Part shown: positions 1-12,194 of the stretch, in pieces
Layout: each line of letters begins with the position of its first letter
How positions within the stretch are numbered: the first letter of the stretch is position 1
NCBI GenBank assembly: GCA_021234155.1
Contig: JAJEKV010000563.1
Coordinates: 1 to 64,000, forward strand
Source: Isoetes taiwanensis
Lineage: Eukaryota > Streptophyta > Lycopodiopsida > Isoetales > Isoetaceae
Reading direction: 5' to 3'
Length of the DNA stretch: 64,000 nucleotides
Position numbers and translations under genes: made by a program
The notes under the pieces: generated by a model
Told to the model about the DNA's origin: nothing
Databases searched by the model: none
What the model saw: only the letters and a program-made list of their open reading frames with translations

Positions 1-1640
1 GCGGCGAGAATTTGGCGGTGTGGGAGGCAGCGCAATGATGATGAGGGGCTTGAAAGTGCCTCGCCTGCCGGTAAAACTCTCAGAATGGAAGTGGTACCTA
101 AGGCGTCCATTTCTTGGAGAAGACGATAGAACATCATTTGGGGCCAATCTATGTGGTGCTGGAGTGTGTAGCAAGAAGGGACCCAGTATAGAAATGCTTA
201 TTGATATGGGTGTTCTTGATAGAATACCGATGGAATTTGGCGCCATGAAAAATTTTACAAAGGTTCCTCATGAGGCTTGTCGAGCATATTCTAATTGACG
301 ATGGACATTGGCGTGATAGCGAGTGCACCAAACTTCTGTGACATCAATACATGTATAGCAGACCATGATACACAAGAGTGTTCAAGGAAATATGAAATAC
401 CTCAGAAATCAAGTGTTGAGTCAATGAAAATAGTGGTGCCATCGACCCGCGGTGGTGCGGGCTGTTAACAATATTGGCGATGAGCTATCACGCTAATCGG
501 GCAGGATTTGGAGCGGAAGATTCCATTTGAGAAAATTCTGTAAAGCGGGTGTCGTTCTCGACGTCTTTATTAGAACCAACAAAGGGCTTAGCGGAAAGTG
601 GGCCAAGAAGGATACGATGCAAAAAAGGGCCGAGGATCCTTGGGGAGCGAGTTTGAAGTGTAAAAATCTTAGGGCAGCCAGCAAAGAATGATTTTGAAAC
701 GAGAGATACAAAGGCGGAAAACTCCAAAGTCGAAAACCTGAGGATGAAGGCCAGGTGGAAATCCAAAAGGTTTATTTTAGGCGCCTAACCGGAGGTGAAG
801 AGGTATGAAGAGTGAAAAAAACAGAACAGATTGATGACGAGTGTGTCAAGAGATGAAGAAGGGGATTAAGGAGGCAAAAATTTGGCTAAGTCCCTCAAAA
901 CGAAGGGAGAAGTAAACTGCGGAGGATGAGACGGAAAAAAGATCCCGGATGTGACGGATGGCAAAGGACACCATTAATGTTCGGCAGGCGTGGAAAGAAG
1001 GAATGGCATTCAATCGCGGCAACTCAAAGTGGGATATCATTAAAAGGAATGTCGAAGGTACCATTGCTAGATATCGGCGGGAGAAACGATTCTCCTTTTA
1101 GAAACACCCTTTGCATTACAACCACGTTGGCGATTTATTGTGATTGGTCCACGTCGACAAGGAGGTCCTCGGTTAACTATATAAAGACGAACCGAGAAAA
1201 ACAAAGGCATCTCCATGGCTTCGGTATGGCTCGCTGCTGGTTTGAACGAAGATTGCACCATCTTGTCAAATAACTGTCGGTGGATGGATCACTTGTAAGA
1301 TGGTATGCGGATCTCTGGCGCCTGCCACAACGTGTGGCATTCGCATGCGGCTGGTGTGCGGGATGGCTGAACATCCGACCGAAGACCAACGGGATGGAGG
1401 TGGTTCGCACCTTCATTTGGGATCGAGCGCAGAACCTCTACCATCTCCCTCGCATCACCTACGCTCCGAGCAGGGTAGAGGGTTTTCCTCTTAGGACTTA
1501 GTAGATAGGGCTCGAGTCCGTTTTTGTATATAAGGCGTGCCCATAGCGGGAAATAAATGGGCTGTCGCCCACATTTTGTAAAAATTCTCCACTATAATAT
1601 AATCTACCCTTTCTAGTCACTACGTGGTGTTTGATTAAGG
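1..1640. other. Unresolved sequence left of the gypsy element
   Basis: No protein domain is recognisable in this stretch on either strand, and the open frames are short and mutually overlapping. It lies directly downstream of the integrase end of the minus-strand Ty3/gypsy relic, so part of it could be that element's 3' end and LTR, but I find no clear match to the sequence at 7.7-8.0 kb. A TATA-like box (gtatataag) near 1527-1535 is followed about 17 bases later by AAATAAA near 1551-1557. That layout resembles an LTR, but it could also be chance. Confidence 0.3.
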
Positions 1641-1644
1641 CTGT

Positions 1645-2720
1645 CGTGTTGGGATGTTCACTTTTACGTGTCTTTGAAATGCTTTGAGGCGAAAACCATT
1701 AACTAATGTAGGTAATGGAGTGCCATCTAATTGGCCGAGTTGGAAAACACTTGGTCTAACCACTTGAACAATTTGATAAGGGCCAAGCCAACGTAAAACT
1801 TGAGAGTTTTGGGAAAATTTTTGTACCTGGAATCATAAAGAAGAACCAAATCTCCTTGTTTTGAATGTTTTGTCTTCAAACGTTTGTCATGTAAAGATTT
1901 TTGCAATGTTGTCCATGAAGAACACGAATATAAGCATCCCGCTTGAAGTTCATCAAGCGCTGTTCTAATTGATAGACCCGTTCTTTGAGAAGCCGGTTGG
2001 TGGATTATGGCATTAGCCGGTTAAACCGAGTGTTGGAAGAATGAATTCAAAGGGCATGGGGAGAGCTTCGACCATAAACCAATTTAAAAGGAGTGTGACC
2101 CGTAGCAATCTTGAAACAAGTATTGTAGGCCCAAAAAACGATAGGAAGTTTTGTCACGCCAACTGTCGCGGGAAGCGTCACAAAATTTTCTTGAGAATGG
2201 TGACCCGAGTTTTGTTGGTGCTACGGCCAACCCATTGCCTTGAGGATAGTAAGGTGTGCTCTTGTGATGATGTATCAAGAGATAATCCGTCAGTTCTTTG
2301 ATAGTATGATTGATGAAATGAACACCACGATCACGACCCACTCAGGTGGGGCGGCCGAATCGCGTGATGATTTGTTGATAGAGGACTCAGGCATTGCTTG
2401 CAGCGGTGTTATGCGGAAGTGCACAAGCTTCGCCCATTTGGTGGCGTGGTCGGTGAGAACGGGATGTATCGAGACACGAGTGTGTGCCGCCGGGAGAATC
2501 TATAGGTCCCACAAAGTCCATTCCCCATTTCTTTGAAGGGAAGTGGCATGGCGGTCAAGGGAAGAGGCGTCCGCGGTAAGTGGGGGCGTCCACCCAGCAG
2601 CGTCACACGTGCGTCTTGGCGTGGCGTGAGCATCTTTGAAAGAGCGTGGGCCAATAATACCCGGCAAAAGAAGGATTTTGCGTCTTGAGTGGTGTCACCA
2701 TGAAAATGACCACCAGAGCC
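1645..2720 (-). pseudogene. Gypsy integrase relic
   Basis: This is the last domain of the gypsy polyprotein. From right to left, a decayed HHCC zinc-binding region lies near 2570-2720 (GGHF start, CDA end). The catalytic core follows with WGMDFVGPI near 2505-2545, carrying the first Asp, then TDHATKW near 2435-2460. Next is DRGVHF near 2310-2330 with the second Asp, followed by STPYYPQGNG near 2245-2275. The C-terminal part (1660-1860) reads LYDSRYK, then LGPYQIVQV and VNGFRLKAF, which matches the GPY/F module of Metaviridae integrases. At least three frame changes and stops break the reading, so it is a pseudogene. The pieces are collinear with the family, and the identification is secure at domain level. 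Confidence 0.82.
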
Positions 2721-3048
2721 CTTGATGAGCTTCTCGAACAATGTCTGGAACTTCATGAGGGAGAACACGCGTCGAAGGATGGTGTCCTTACCTTTTGTAG
2801 AGATGTCCAGAGCAACCATGGTGTAGTCCACCAGGACCTCGGAGAAATTGATAGCGGCAGGATTGTCGCTTGGCGAGGAAGGCGTCTCATCTTCGGTGGA
2901 AGAGCACACGTGAGGAGGTACTGGCTGAAAATCATGGAACCAATGTGGTGTTGCTTGGTGACTAAAAAGTTGTTGAGCATCGGGGAAGGCGTCGAGACTC
3001 ACATTGCGGGATCATCCGGTGTGGATCGCGTGAAAGATAATCGAACAA

Positions 3049-3290
3049 ATGAATTTGCCCATATATATGAGCGATTTCAAAAGGAGCAAATTCTTGGGAG
3101 AAGAAGGACCAACGAGCAATGCGACCCGTGGGCGTGGATTTGTTGATCAAATAGAGAAGTGCTTGGTGGTCCACAAAGAACTTGATTTGGCCCCAAAGGT
3201 AATGGCGGGCGTTGGACCGGAAAATGAGACCCAAAGCTGCGCTCGGTGGCGAATAGTTACCTTCGGGAAAGTGAGTTTTCGGCTGGCATG
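3049..3290 (-). pseudogene. Gypsy RNase H relic
   Basis: The minus strand reads EGNYSPPSAALGLIF and then FFVDHQALLYLINKSTPTGR, followed by IARW and LFDYLSR. This is the RNase H-like domain that follows RT in Ty3/gypsy polyproteins. FVDHQALLYL holds a conserved catalytic Asp, and the RIARW and D-x-LSR blocks close the domain. The domain is mostly in one frame (about 60 residues), so it is the best preserved part of the element. It lies between RT (left end 3680) and integrase (right end about 2720), exactly as expected. The first catalytic Asp and Glu lie upstream, in sequence too eroded to read. Confidence 0.8.
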
Positions 3291-3679
3291 GCGATTTGGT
3301 TTATCGATTAATGCGCATCATATTCTTGAGAAAGAAACGGCTCAATAGCAAGCCAGAGACATCGACATGAGCGTGAAAGGGCTTGTCCCATTGAGGAGGA
3401 ACAAATACCAGGTGCCTGAGTAAGCAAAAGCTTCCGGTGTTGGAAGGCGACTTCCGCTGAATTCCAAGCCGGTGGATTCGTCACCGTGAGTTTATGAATG
3501 GGATCTGCAATGGCTGCCGGTCGGTATGAAGGTGGAGTAATAATTGACCTTTCCTAGGAAAGAGCGTGTCTCTTTGATATTGGGCGGGTGCTTGAGCTTT
3601 TAGCACTGGCCCGATTTTGGCGGGGATCGGTGGTGATGCACGCACAGCGACAACATGGCCTAACGAGAACACCGAAGTG

Positions 3680-4180
3680 GCCTTAAAAGGTGCATTTCGG
3701 GATTGAGACTAATGCTGGGACTCATCACATTTACGAAAAAGCGAGTTCCAATTTATCCAAATGGTCAGCCATGGGGGCGTAGGCAGAGAAGTCATCTTGA
3801 AAAATTTGCAAGAAGGATTTTCCTTCATGAAATCATGAAAAAGCGGAGAGCATGATGCGTTGAAATGTTGAAGGAGAGTTGGATAATCAAAAGGAACCAC
3901 CTTGTAGGCAAAAGTGCCCCAGGGTGGTGAAAGTGGTCTTGAGTTGATCAGATTCTTTGATGGAGATCCGATTGTAGCCAGAAAAACCATCCATAAAGGG
4001 TACATCTCATGTCCAGCCACTTCTTCGAGAACAGTGCGTGAAGGGAAGTGGAAAATGATCCGCTCGTGGCACGATTGAGTTTCCGATGGTCTACAGGAGC
4101 GGATCTTACCATTGTGCTTAAGGGCAATGGCGATAGGGCTCACCCATTGAGAATGTTTGACCTCATAGATCAAACTGCTG
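3680..4180 (-). pseudogene. Gypsy reverse transcriptase relic
   Basis: The minus strand begins with IYEVKHSQWVSPIAIALKHN, the usual start of a gypsy RT palm (the ...S-W-V-S-P-V...K-K-G/N block). Across frames there follows a GFSGYNQI-like block near 3960-3990, then TPWGTFAYKV and, near 3790-3820, IFQDDFSAYAP. The last is the catalytic [YF]xDD box, here FQDD, so the two Asp residues survive. HLDKLELAFRKC follows in the family position. The region between the blocks has two or more frameshifts. The domain is about 150 residues, close to the palm subdomain length. It is inactive by inspection because no single frame spans it. Confidence 0.82.
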
Positions 4181-4879
4181 CAGCAAGGAGTTTGTCAATT
4201 TCCGCCTTGGCGATCCGCGGTAATTAGGGTTGAGCCAGCTGTCGTTGCTACACTGTGCGTGCATGATTTGGTAGGAATGGTGAGTTCCCCAAGCTTTTGT
4301 TGATTCCCGAAGAGATCTTTGTAACTCCAGTGAAAATGTGTTTTGAATTTTTTGAGCAGCGTGGCGATACATTACGATAAGGGCGGAAGGTTTGCGGCCA
4401 ATCTGGACCCGAGGTTGATTGTTGCCAACATCCACAATTCGACTTAAAGTCGAATATGGGGTATGACCCGAGTATCTGGACAATGTGTGCGAGGAGGTTG
4501 GAGCATAACGGATCGCGTGGCACTGGCGTGTGGTAAAAGAGGTTGCTTTCGGTGTCATCTAATTGGTTGCTTCATGGCGGCGTGTACATCAGCGAGGAGT
4601 TCTTTGGAGTGTCCCGTGAGTCGAAAAGTGATCAGCGTTGGATTGATTGCAAAGGCGGGTAGGGGTCAAGCAAGGCAGCCACAGCCTGGTCACGATCAAG
4701 TCATTTCTCCCCAAGGATCAGCATATTCGGGGTAGGATAATGACCCGCCAGGTAGCTTTGAACGATAAATATTACAGCGTCTTGAATCGATTAATGCGAG
4801 AGGGTTCCGCATTGTCAGCGGAAATGATCCGGCTGTTTTGCAAGTCCATTGTGGCATTGAGATGACCATCGTGATGACT

Positions 4880-5193
4880 AAGCGGTTAAGTGGCCCGATA
4901 ATGGATACTCTTTTTGGCGGAGAAAGGGTCTTCCACCCAGCATTTCATAGTCACACGGATCTTCACCAGCTTTCCAAACTCCAAATTCCATGGGAAGCGG
5001 AGATCACCAATGTTGATGTGTAGAATAGGTGTGGCGCCTTGAGGTCTTGTGATATGGCCATTAGCCAATTTGATGTCATATGGGGCACGAAAGAGTTGTG
5101 TGATGCCCATTTGTTTGCTTGGAGTTTGTCCAGTGATGAGATTGTTGCACTACCTCCATCGATTTGAACATGGTTGACTTGCTGATTTCCCAC
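4880..5193 (-). pseudogene. Gypsy aspartic protease relic
   Basis: The minus strand reads VQIDGGSATISSLDKLQANK near 5100-5165, the retropepsin active-site region. The usual D-[ST]-G is here D-G-G-S-A, a variant seen in plant gypsy proteases. The domain continues for about 75 residues (PHLFYTSTLVISASHGIW) in one frame. Its position between gag and RT fits the element order. The lack of an open frame continuing into RT and the frameshift before gag show that it is a relic. Confidence 0.65.
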
Positions 5194-5239
5194 TTAGTTG
5201 CATGGACCGTGGGTGTAGAGGTAGCCACAGCCCCAACTA

Positions 5240-7430
5240 AAAGCGGTTGGGAGTGGTAGCTGGTCCTTGAGGCGGGAGAGGAGTTTTAAAATGGTTGCCA
5301 AGCTTAAAGGAATTTTGATCTTGGCAAGCTCCCTCTTGGAGTTCGAGAGGTACATGAGAAAAAGGATCTGCTTTGGTTCCAGCAGTGTGGGGAGTGCGTG
5401 GCGGGGAAGCGGCAACTTCTTTGAGTAAGTCAACCTCGGCTGCAATATTGGGATATGTCGTGAGGCGTGGAGGTTGAGATGTTGAAGGTGGATCGTGTCT
5501 TTGTTGAGCTTCAGTGGTGGCATGAACATTTGCCAATGTGCGGCCTTCGGCGGCTTGCATGAGATTCAAAATGCTTTGGCGAACTTTGGGCATGACATTT
5601 GGCATGAGCTTTTCTAAGTCCGAGGTGCAAAAGTGAACCTTTTTTCGTCCTCATGAGGAATGGTGTCAAGCTGCAAAGGCGGGGTTCGTGTCCTACGAAT
5701 AATAGTCAAGGGGCGTGATGCCTTAGTCTGGCGTGAAACTAGACCAACCCAATTTGACGGTATGCGGGGAGGATTAAGTGCACGAAAAATTTCCTCTTGG
5801 GCTTGTTGATCGGTGAGGTTGATTTCTTTGGAGCTGGTTGATAAGCGTGATTCTTTGGCGCTCTTAGGGGGCTTCTTGAGAACTGGTGGCGGGCCTTGTT
5901 TGCCATTAGCAAGCCGAGTTGGTAAGCCGTGGCCGGACCCGATGTGAATACGATTTGTGCAGGAATTTGGACTGAACTTGTGGAAGTTGAGGGCACGCGC
6001 CGTGGTGGTATGACCCCATTCTTGCAGCGGTGATAGCACGAGCTTTAGAAGGATCAAAAGGAGGACGTTTTGGATCCCGTGGTTGGTCACATTTGCTGAT
6101 AGAGTTCGTGGGCTGCACGAAGAGGTGGTCTGGCGATAGTGCGTTTGGGACTGAGGTGTGGTTTGTACTTGATAAACCATTTTGTTGGCGGAACGGTGTG
6201 GGATGAGTGCGAGTGCACTCTTAAGGCGGCATGATTGCACATGTTGCATGGCTTGCAATGGAGGAGGCCATTGGTGGAGTTGCACTCATTGGCCAAATGG
6301 CCTTGATATTTGCAAATATGGCACCAGTTGGCTGCTGTGGATTAAGCGTGTTGAAATTTGAAACGGCCGTTTGTGGAACCATGGACGGGTGGAATGAGCG
6401 GGAGCTCTTGAAGAGCGGCGCCGGGGAGGGAAACATTGTGAGTGATTGACAAGGTCGATAGCTTTGCTCAAAGTTTTTGGGCCCGGTATTGATCATGAGT
6501 CGAATAGCAGGAGGAAGTCCTTGGAGAAACGGACCAAAATGCGGCTCGTGTAGGGTACTCCTTGAGCTTCTTGAGCGAGAATGTGAAGTCGATCCATAAA
6601 AATCGGCGAGACTCAAGTGGGCTCTTGTTGAAGTTCATTGAGTTGCTTGAGATGAAGTTGATCATCATCATGTGGTCCGTAATGAGGCGAAAAGCGGTGC
6701 GCATTTCGGACCAGATCTTGTTTCAATGGCTTTTTTGTTGGACATGAGCCATTGATGAGGAAAACCACGCAGTGTGGTGGAAAAAGATGTGAAATTTCAG
6801 TTGAGGTTGCGGCGTGCCCATTTAGGACAGCTAGAGCCTCAAATTCTTCCATGTGGGCTGAGCACTTTGGTCTAACGGTTTGCCTTTCGTGTTGCCAAAA
6901 GGTGGGATAAGTCGGTTCCGAGTGCGAAAGGTAGATGTGAAAGTCTTGGCTGGGCGAGAACGGGGATAGTGAGGATATTGAGGTTGAGGTGGATTTGGCA
7001 TTGTGCTCGACAGCGGACCCGATGAAGGGGTGATCCGCGTTGAGAAACCGGGCAGTCGAGCATTGGTTTTGAGATGCATAAGGTTAAGCGAGGGGAAGAG
7101 CGGTGGGAAACATAGGAAAAGGATATTAGGGGCAGGCGCCAAAGGAGACATGTGGATAGCCGCACGCACCGGGGAGATGATGGTTGGCGAAGGAAGCGGC
7201 GTATGGCCCTCGGAAGAATGATGGATGTAGGCATGTTCAGGTAGGCGAAAGTACGGTTGAGAAGGTTGAGCCGGATAAGGCTCTTCGAGCAATGGATGAG
7301 GGACTGAGGTTGTGAGCAATGTTTGCACGCTAGGGGGAACGGGGCGAGGCCCGGACACGCAGGGGTGGGTGGCGCGGGCCCAGGCCCTAGAAGAAGATGG
7401 CCTCCCCATGTCATAAGCAGATCCATACAT
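5240..7430 (-). pseudogene. Gypsy gag relic with zinc knuckle
   Basis: The minus strand holds a Pro/Ser-rich N-terminal part starting at a Met near 7430 (MYGSAYDMGRPSSSR). A capsid-like helical region follows (QLHLKQLNEL near 6620-6680, then GPFLQGLPPAIRLMI near 6510-6560). A CCHC zinc knuckle sits at about 6282-6323 (CHICKYQGHLANEC). The tail is a long Lys/Pro-rich stretch of more than 200 residues (5614-6285) ahead of the protease. The capsid wording matches plant retrotransposon gag, where an F-x-x-G-L box precedes the nucleocapsid knuckle. Frames shift at least twice. The knuckle keeps all four metal ligands. Confidence 0.72.
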
Positions 7431-7740
7431 GTCAGCGGCGCTTCCCGACGCCGATGGCGCCCAAGCCAGATGCCGGGCTCGAGAAAGGAGTTCTTCCGGG
7501 CGTGAAATTGCGAATACGTATTACGGCGCATGTAAGAAAGTAGGAGAAAATCAGACCTGCAGCGGCGACGGTGTTGTTTGGGGTCTGGGTTCAGGGGAAC
7601 TCCTTGGAAGACAGCCCTCTGGTGAGGACCCGTGGATCCTAACAGAGAGTCCGGGGACTCATGTCACTGCGGGATTTGCTGAAGGAGAAAAAAAGAAGAG
7701 AACAGAACAAAATGAAAAGAAAGATGATAAGCTTCCTTGA

Positions 7741-8045
7741 TATCAATGATGAAAAATATGAGCTCGCTAATAGAGAGAAACTGAAAGGAGACAAGACTCA
7801 AAACTCATCTAAAAACTTATGAGCTAACTCTACTCATATATATAGTACAATGGCCTTGGGCCCAATATAGACATCGATCGATCTCGCGTGCCGACTCCCG
7901 GAAGGAGGCCCGATTCACAGGAAAGTTGGCGGTGCACCTCTTGAAGTGCCTAGAATCACGCCGACGGCGATCGCGGGCAAGTGATCGCCGCCACTTGTCC
8001 GGCGGCGCCTCTTGTTGACGCTAAAGGCTTTGCTTTATTTATTTA
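7741..8045 (-). promoter_or_regulatory. Possible 5' LTR promoter of the gypsy element
   Basis: Upstream of gag on the minus strand, a TATA box (CTATATATATG) lies at about 7835-7845, followed by about 90 bases of A/T-rich leader and then the gag 5' untranslated region. The location fits the U3/R part of a 5' LTR. I did not find terminal TG...CA ends or a primer-binding site here, so the LTR boundaries are open. It may instead be an unrelated promoter-like sequence. Confidence 0.3.
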
Positions 8046-8735
8046 GTAAACACATCTTGACCGTCTTTCTTTTACTTTTCATTTGTCATTATTACGTGAT
8101 AAACATGTGGGGACGACAAATAAAAAAAAAAAAAAGGAGAATGGGAAATAAAAAGTATCCTTTTTTCCCCTCCATTGAATAGATGCATTGAAGAAATCTT
8201 TGAGCAAGAAATAATTGAAATCCTATGTTAATGAAAAGGCGCCCTAGAAGAAGTTAGACATATCTATTAAGATGCATAACCGTCCTAAATGTGTAATAGT
8301 CAATAAATTAAGTAAAGGAACTGGTACTAGTAGGCCGTGTTAGGCAAACTTTTTAGGCCACAATAAAATAATTTGTGCTATTTTTTAGGTGTTTGGGATA
8401 CGGTAAATTTAGAGCTGATTACTTTAATAGAATACTCTAAACAAATTCGAGCGTTTTTTATATTTAATAATAAAAGGCACAATGTTTCAAGGCAAAGAAC
8501 AGAATTACTACAAGAGTGATCTCAACGTCTTCATCCTGTTCTTGTAGAAACTAATTGCTCTAAGAGAAAATTTATGTACCATAAATTGCTCTAGCTGATG
8601 TACATAAGTTCAAATAATCTTTCTACTTGGTAACCAGAAGATATATGATGATACATGAACAAGTCTGTAGGCTTTTGAATGATGGTACTCATCTAGAGGA
8701 ATCAAACAAGTTTTCCTAAAATATTGAAACAAGAA
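8046..8735. other. AT-rich spacer
   Basis: No coding or RNA feature is visible. A run of 15 A residues is at about 8127-8141. Near 8332-8352 the sequence taggccgtgttaggcaaact resembles the start of plant hAT-type miniature elements, but I found no matching opposite end. Confidence 0.4.
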
Positions 8736-8739
8736 TGGA

Positions 8740-10345
8740 AATATCTGATCTTGCTAGGTACAAAAGCATAGCTCCATCTTAGCAAAAGCATAGCTCCATA
8801 TATGTATCTAAGAAGCAAACTAGATGAAGCTCAAGCATCTAGATTTTTAAATTTCAAATCTCACTCAAACACCATTGATGTAACCATAATCAAGAATTTT
8901 TAGGGTTTTGGACCTTTGGGGTTCTTGGCGATTAGGTCGCATTCCCGGATTTAGGTATACATAAATTAATCATTCTATATCTGCAAAGCTAACATACAAC
9001 CTGTTGACTCTACTCTTTTTCTTCAAATTTCCATAATTCTATACTAATCCAAAAGAATCCTTTGTCTACAAGAATTCATCAGCCTTTCGACTATTGAACG
9101 TCATCAAGACCTCCAATAGAAATAAAAGTGGAAAGAATTTGTTAAATAATGTTTAGTATTCACGAATATAAATTTAGAAACTTCCCAATTGAAATAGCAC
9201 GGTATTACAAGTCTTCTTTATCAAAAAGCCTTAAAAGATCTTCATCATATAGGCATCTATGCCATCTCAATATGTATTTTGCCAAAAGAAAAAAGTAGAA
9301 ACTTCATATATCTCTTTGTAAATATCCGTCCTAAAACCATTTAAAGTCTATTTTGCAAACATTTTTCCATCTTGTTTTTACTCGGTTCTTGCAAAAAAAC
9401 CATAGAGCTTCTTTTGAAGCTAAAGAGCAAAAAATGCCACGTTAGTGGCTTACTCGCAAAAGAACCAGAAGAAATGCCTTGATCCTGCTTCAGATTTTTG
9501 AATTCAAAGAAACAACTTTGCGATATATACTAAACTCATCGCTAAATCGAAGTCTGTCCGATTTATGATGAAAAAACTTTATGATCTTGAAAGCGTATGC
9601 TAGATTGGAAGGATAGGGTAGTTTCCTCCGAGCATTGAAGGTGCTTGTATCTAAGGTTAGATTGCTGGGACCATCTTTTTTACCATTTAGATCAATTAGG
9701 ATTCGGGGCACATTAGAGTCTCAGATCCGAAAAGGGATCCATCAACTTTGCATTTAGGACTGCGGTTCATTTCAAGGTTACTCATCTTGCTAGCCAAAGT
9801 TTCATTTGATCTATGAAACTTTATATTGCTAGAGTTAACGAACTCAGAACATTCGAGGCCCCAAATGCATTACCTAGCTACCAAGTGTGAGATTGCCACA
9901 ACCCACTAATGGTTGATGACAAAAAAAATGCGGGCATATTACAATGGGCTTAATTCTCAGATGCATTTTGGGTATCTCGGTTATTCTCAAATTCTCCAAA
10001 ATTTTGTCTATATATCAGCAAAAATGCCCGCAAGGTTTGATAACAAGCAAAGAAGAATATATTATGGATTTTTTTGTTATGGTTTAACATTACGTATTTC
10101 GGAATGGATTATTCATTACTCTTGCATGACGGAGAAGGTTTGAATTTGTTACGTAAGAATGCAAAAGTATATCTGACTCATGATCATGGATTTGATGAGA
10201 CCTTTACCAACTAAAATTCTATAAAACTAACCACATGTATTGATGCCTTTTGTGGCCCAAACATTTATAGAACCCAAACATTACCCAACAAGGTTGGACA
10301 CCATTTCTAGTGTATATTTCCAAAACGTTTCTTATAAAAAACCTA
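8740..10345. repeat. Left copy of a large diverged tandem duplication
   Basis: This segment is collinear with 10745-12170. Shared blocks, in order, are agctccatctta...catagctccata (8770/10754), ttcaaagaaacaa (9503/11374), accatcttttttaccattta (9671/11520), cttgctagccaaagtttcat (9787/11608), ttctccaaaattttgtctat (9990/11816) and accatttctagtgtatattt (10299/12105). Divergence is substantial, with many indels. Both copies carry short minus-strand frames around the shared blocks (9490-9711 and 11235-11516), which suggests an old coding relic that I cannot name. No terminal repeats were seen. Confidence 0.75.
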
Positions 10346-10392
10346 TTCTATTCTATTATATTATATTCTATTCTATTCTATTCTATTCTATA
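10343..10392. repeat. (TATTC)n microsatellite
   Basis: About ten units of a TTCTA pentanucleotide interrupt the left copy of the large duplication, just before the shared block ataacaagtg. The right copy lacks it at the matching place (about 12137), so the array arose or was inserted after the duplication. Confidence 0.85.
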
Positions 10393-10744
10393 ACAAGTGC
10401 ATCATTCATATTAACTCGAACTATTACTAGACGAGCATCGAAAATCTTGGCCGATGACTTGTTTAAATCACAACATATTCTTATGACATATCTATGGCAT
10501 ATCCCACGGTATATCTGTGGCTAATATTTTGACATATATGTTCTGACGAATTTTACGTCAAAACTATCGTCAAATTATCGGGCATTTCATGAATTTAGGA
10601 TAATATGTATGGTTTTTCGTCAATAAAGAGCTAATCGCCCATTTTTGGTCAAAACTTTCATCGGTATTTCATCATGGTATCATCAAGATTTTTCATCAAG
10701 ATTTTTCGTAAACCATTTTCATGAAAATGTTTCATCATAGTTTT

Positions 10745-12170
10745 CAAAATTTTAGCTCCATCTTATCAAAGCATAGCTCCATATCTTCCAAGAAGCAAAA
10801 TAGATGAATTCTTTCATTGTATTTACCATCTCATTCAAACATATCAATATTTGATTATATTCCTTCTTATCTTCATTGTTTTGGTTATGAGGTTCTTGGA
10901 TGCAAGCATTACCAAAAACTTTTATCAATATCATTCTATTGAAGCTAACATCAACTTTTTTAGTTTGAGTTGAGTTGAGGTGCTTATGAACGAACTCATC
11001 ATACATTTTGTTGTACTATCCGTAGCTGTTGAACAAAACTCAGCGCTTACATTATGCGGATAACCTTAGATAAAATGGAAAAGCCATTTTGCTTTAATAA
11101 AATTGATCATTTAACATAAAGCAAGTGAATATCAAGTGAAGGATATGAATGTGTATCTAGAACCACCTTGTAGGGAATTGTATCTTTTATGGAAAGGAAT
11201 ACATATGTATGACATTAAATAGCAACCTAAAATTTCATATTCTAAAGATTTTTGCTTTCCATTCATGACTATCCAAAGCAAAAAAAAATTTAGTGTTCTT
11301 TTGAACGTAAAAAGCAAATTCCCTATATTTTTTGAGTAAAATAATTGTAAAAATTGAAAGTCTATTTTTGGGATTCAAAGAAACAAATGGATCATGTGGA
11401 TGCCCATCATGTGGGCAATCATTAAAAACTTTAGATCCCCATTCCGGATTGGAAGGATGATAGTTTCCCTGGTCATCAAAAGTACTTGCCATTAGGTCAT
11501 CCGATGTCTGTGCCAAGGACCATCTTTTTTACCATTTAGATCAATTGGGTTTTGGCATGTTCTAGGATCCTATGATGGAATATGCGGTTGGAAATAAATC
11601 ACTTGTCTTGCTAGCCAAAGTTTCATTTGTTGCTAGTAAACTTTATAGAGTTTGGGAACATTCGAGCTAATTTGTACCATGTTTGCTAGCAAGTGATGAT
11701 GGATCTACAACCACAAATGGTTGATGACTTCCTCGGGACTATTTACAATGGGCTTAATTTCGAGGATGTGGAGGTCATCAAACCCTGATTTTTGGATATC
11801 TCGGTTATTCTCAAATTCTCCAAAATTTTGTCTATATATCAGCAAAAAATTTCGAGGACACCCTACAAGCAAATTTTTGTTATGTAACATGGCCATGTAT
11901 TTCCAGATGGATTATTCATTACTCTTGCATGACGGAGGAGGTTTGAATTTGTTCTCTCAAGGAGAATGCAATTGTAGATGATAGTTCATGGCATTGGATT
12001 TTGATGAGTGATTACCAACTTAAAATCTATAAAATTAACCACATGGAAGGAAGCTTTTTGAGGAAAACATTGATAGAATTCAAACATTACCCAGCAAGGT
12101 TGGGCACCATTTCTAGTGTATATTTCAAAACGTTTCTATAACAAGTGTCTTTTCATATTAACTATTCGAA
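10745..12170. repeat. Right copy of the large tandem duplication
   Basis: This is the partner of 8740-10345, with the same order of blocks at an offset of about 1.8-2.0 kb. A second, shorter duplication starts right after it: gggattctttagca...aggaggccaaagatctt...ctcaaagaag occurs at about 12229-12303 and again at about 13014-13088. No intact gene is seen in it. Confidence 0.72.
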
Positions 12171-12194
12171 CGAAGGAAATTCTTTGGAAGCTTG

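Larger units (their letters stand above)
1645..7740 (-). mobile_element. Degenerate Ty3/gypsy LTR retrotransposon
   Basis: Read on the minus strand, the domains occur in the order gag, CCHC zinc knuckle, aspartic protease, reverse transcriptase, RNase H, integrase with a C-terminal GPY module. This is the Ty3/gypsy (Metaviridae) order, with integrase last; Ty1/copia places integrase before RT. Every domain is split over two or three reading frames or carries stops, so the copy cannot make its proteins. The internal region is about 6 kb, normal for a plant gypsy element. I could not pair two LTRs: a candidate 5' LTR promoter lies near 7.8 kb, but its partner is not obvious to the left of 1640. 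The RT box and RNase H are closest in feel to plant non-chromovirus types. No chromodomain was seen. Confidence 0.85.

Noticed and set aside
7003-7740. Plus-strand frames antisense to gag
   Set aside because: They are shadows of the Pro-rich, GC-rich gag sequence on the opposite strand.
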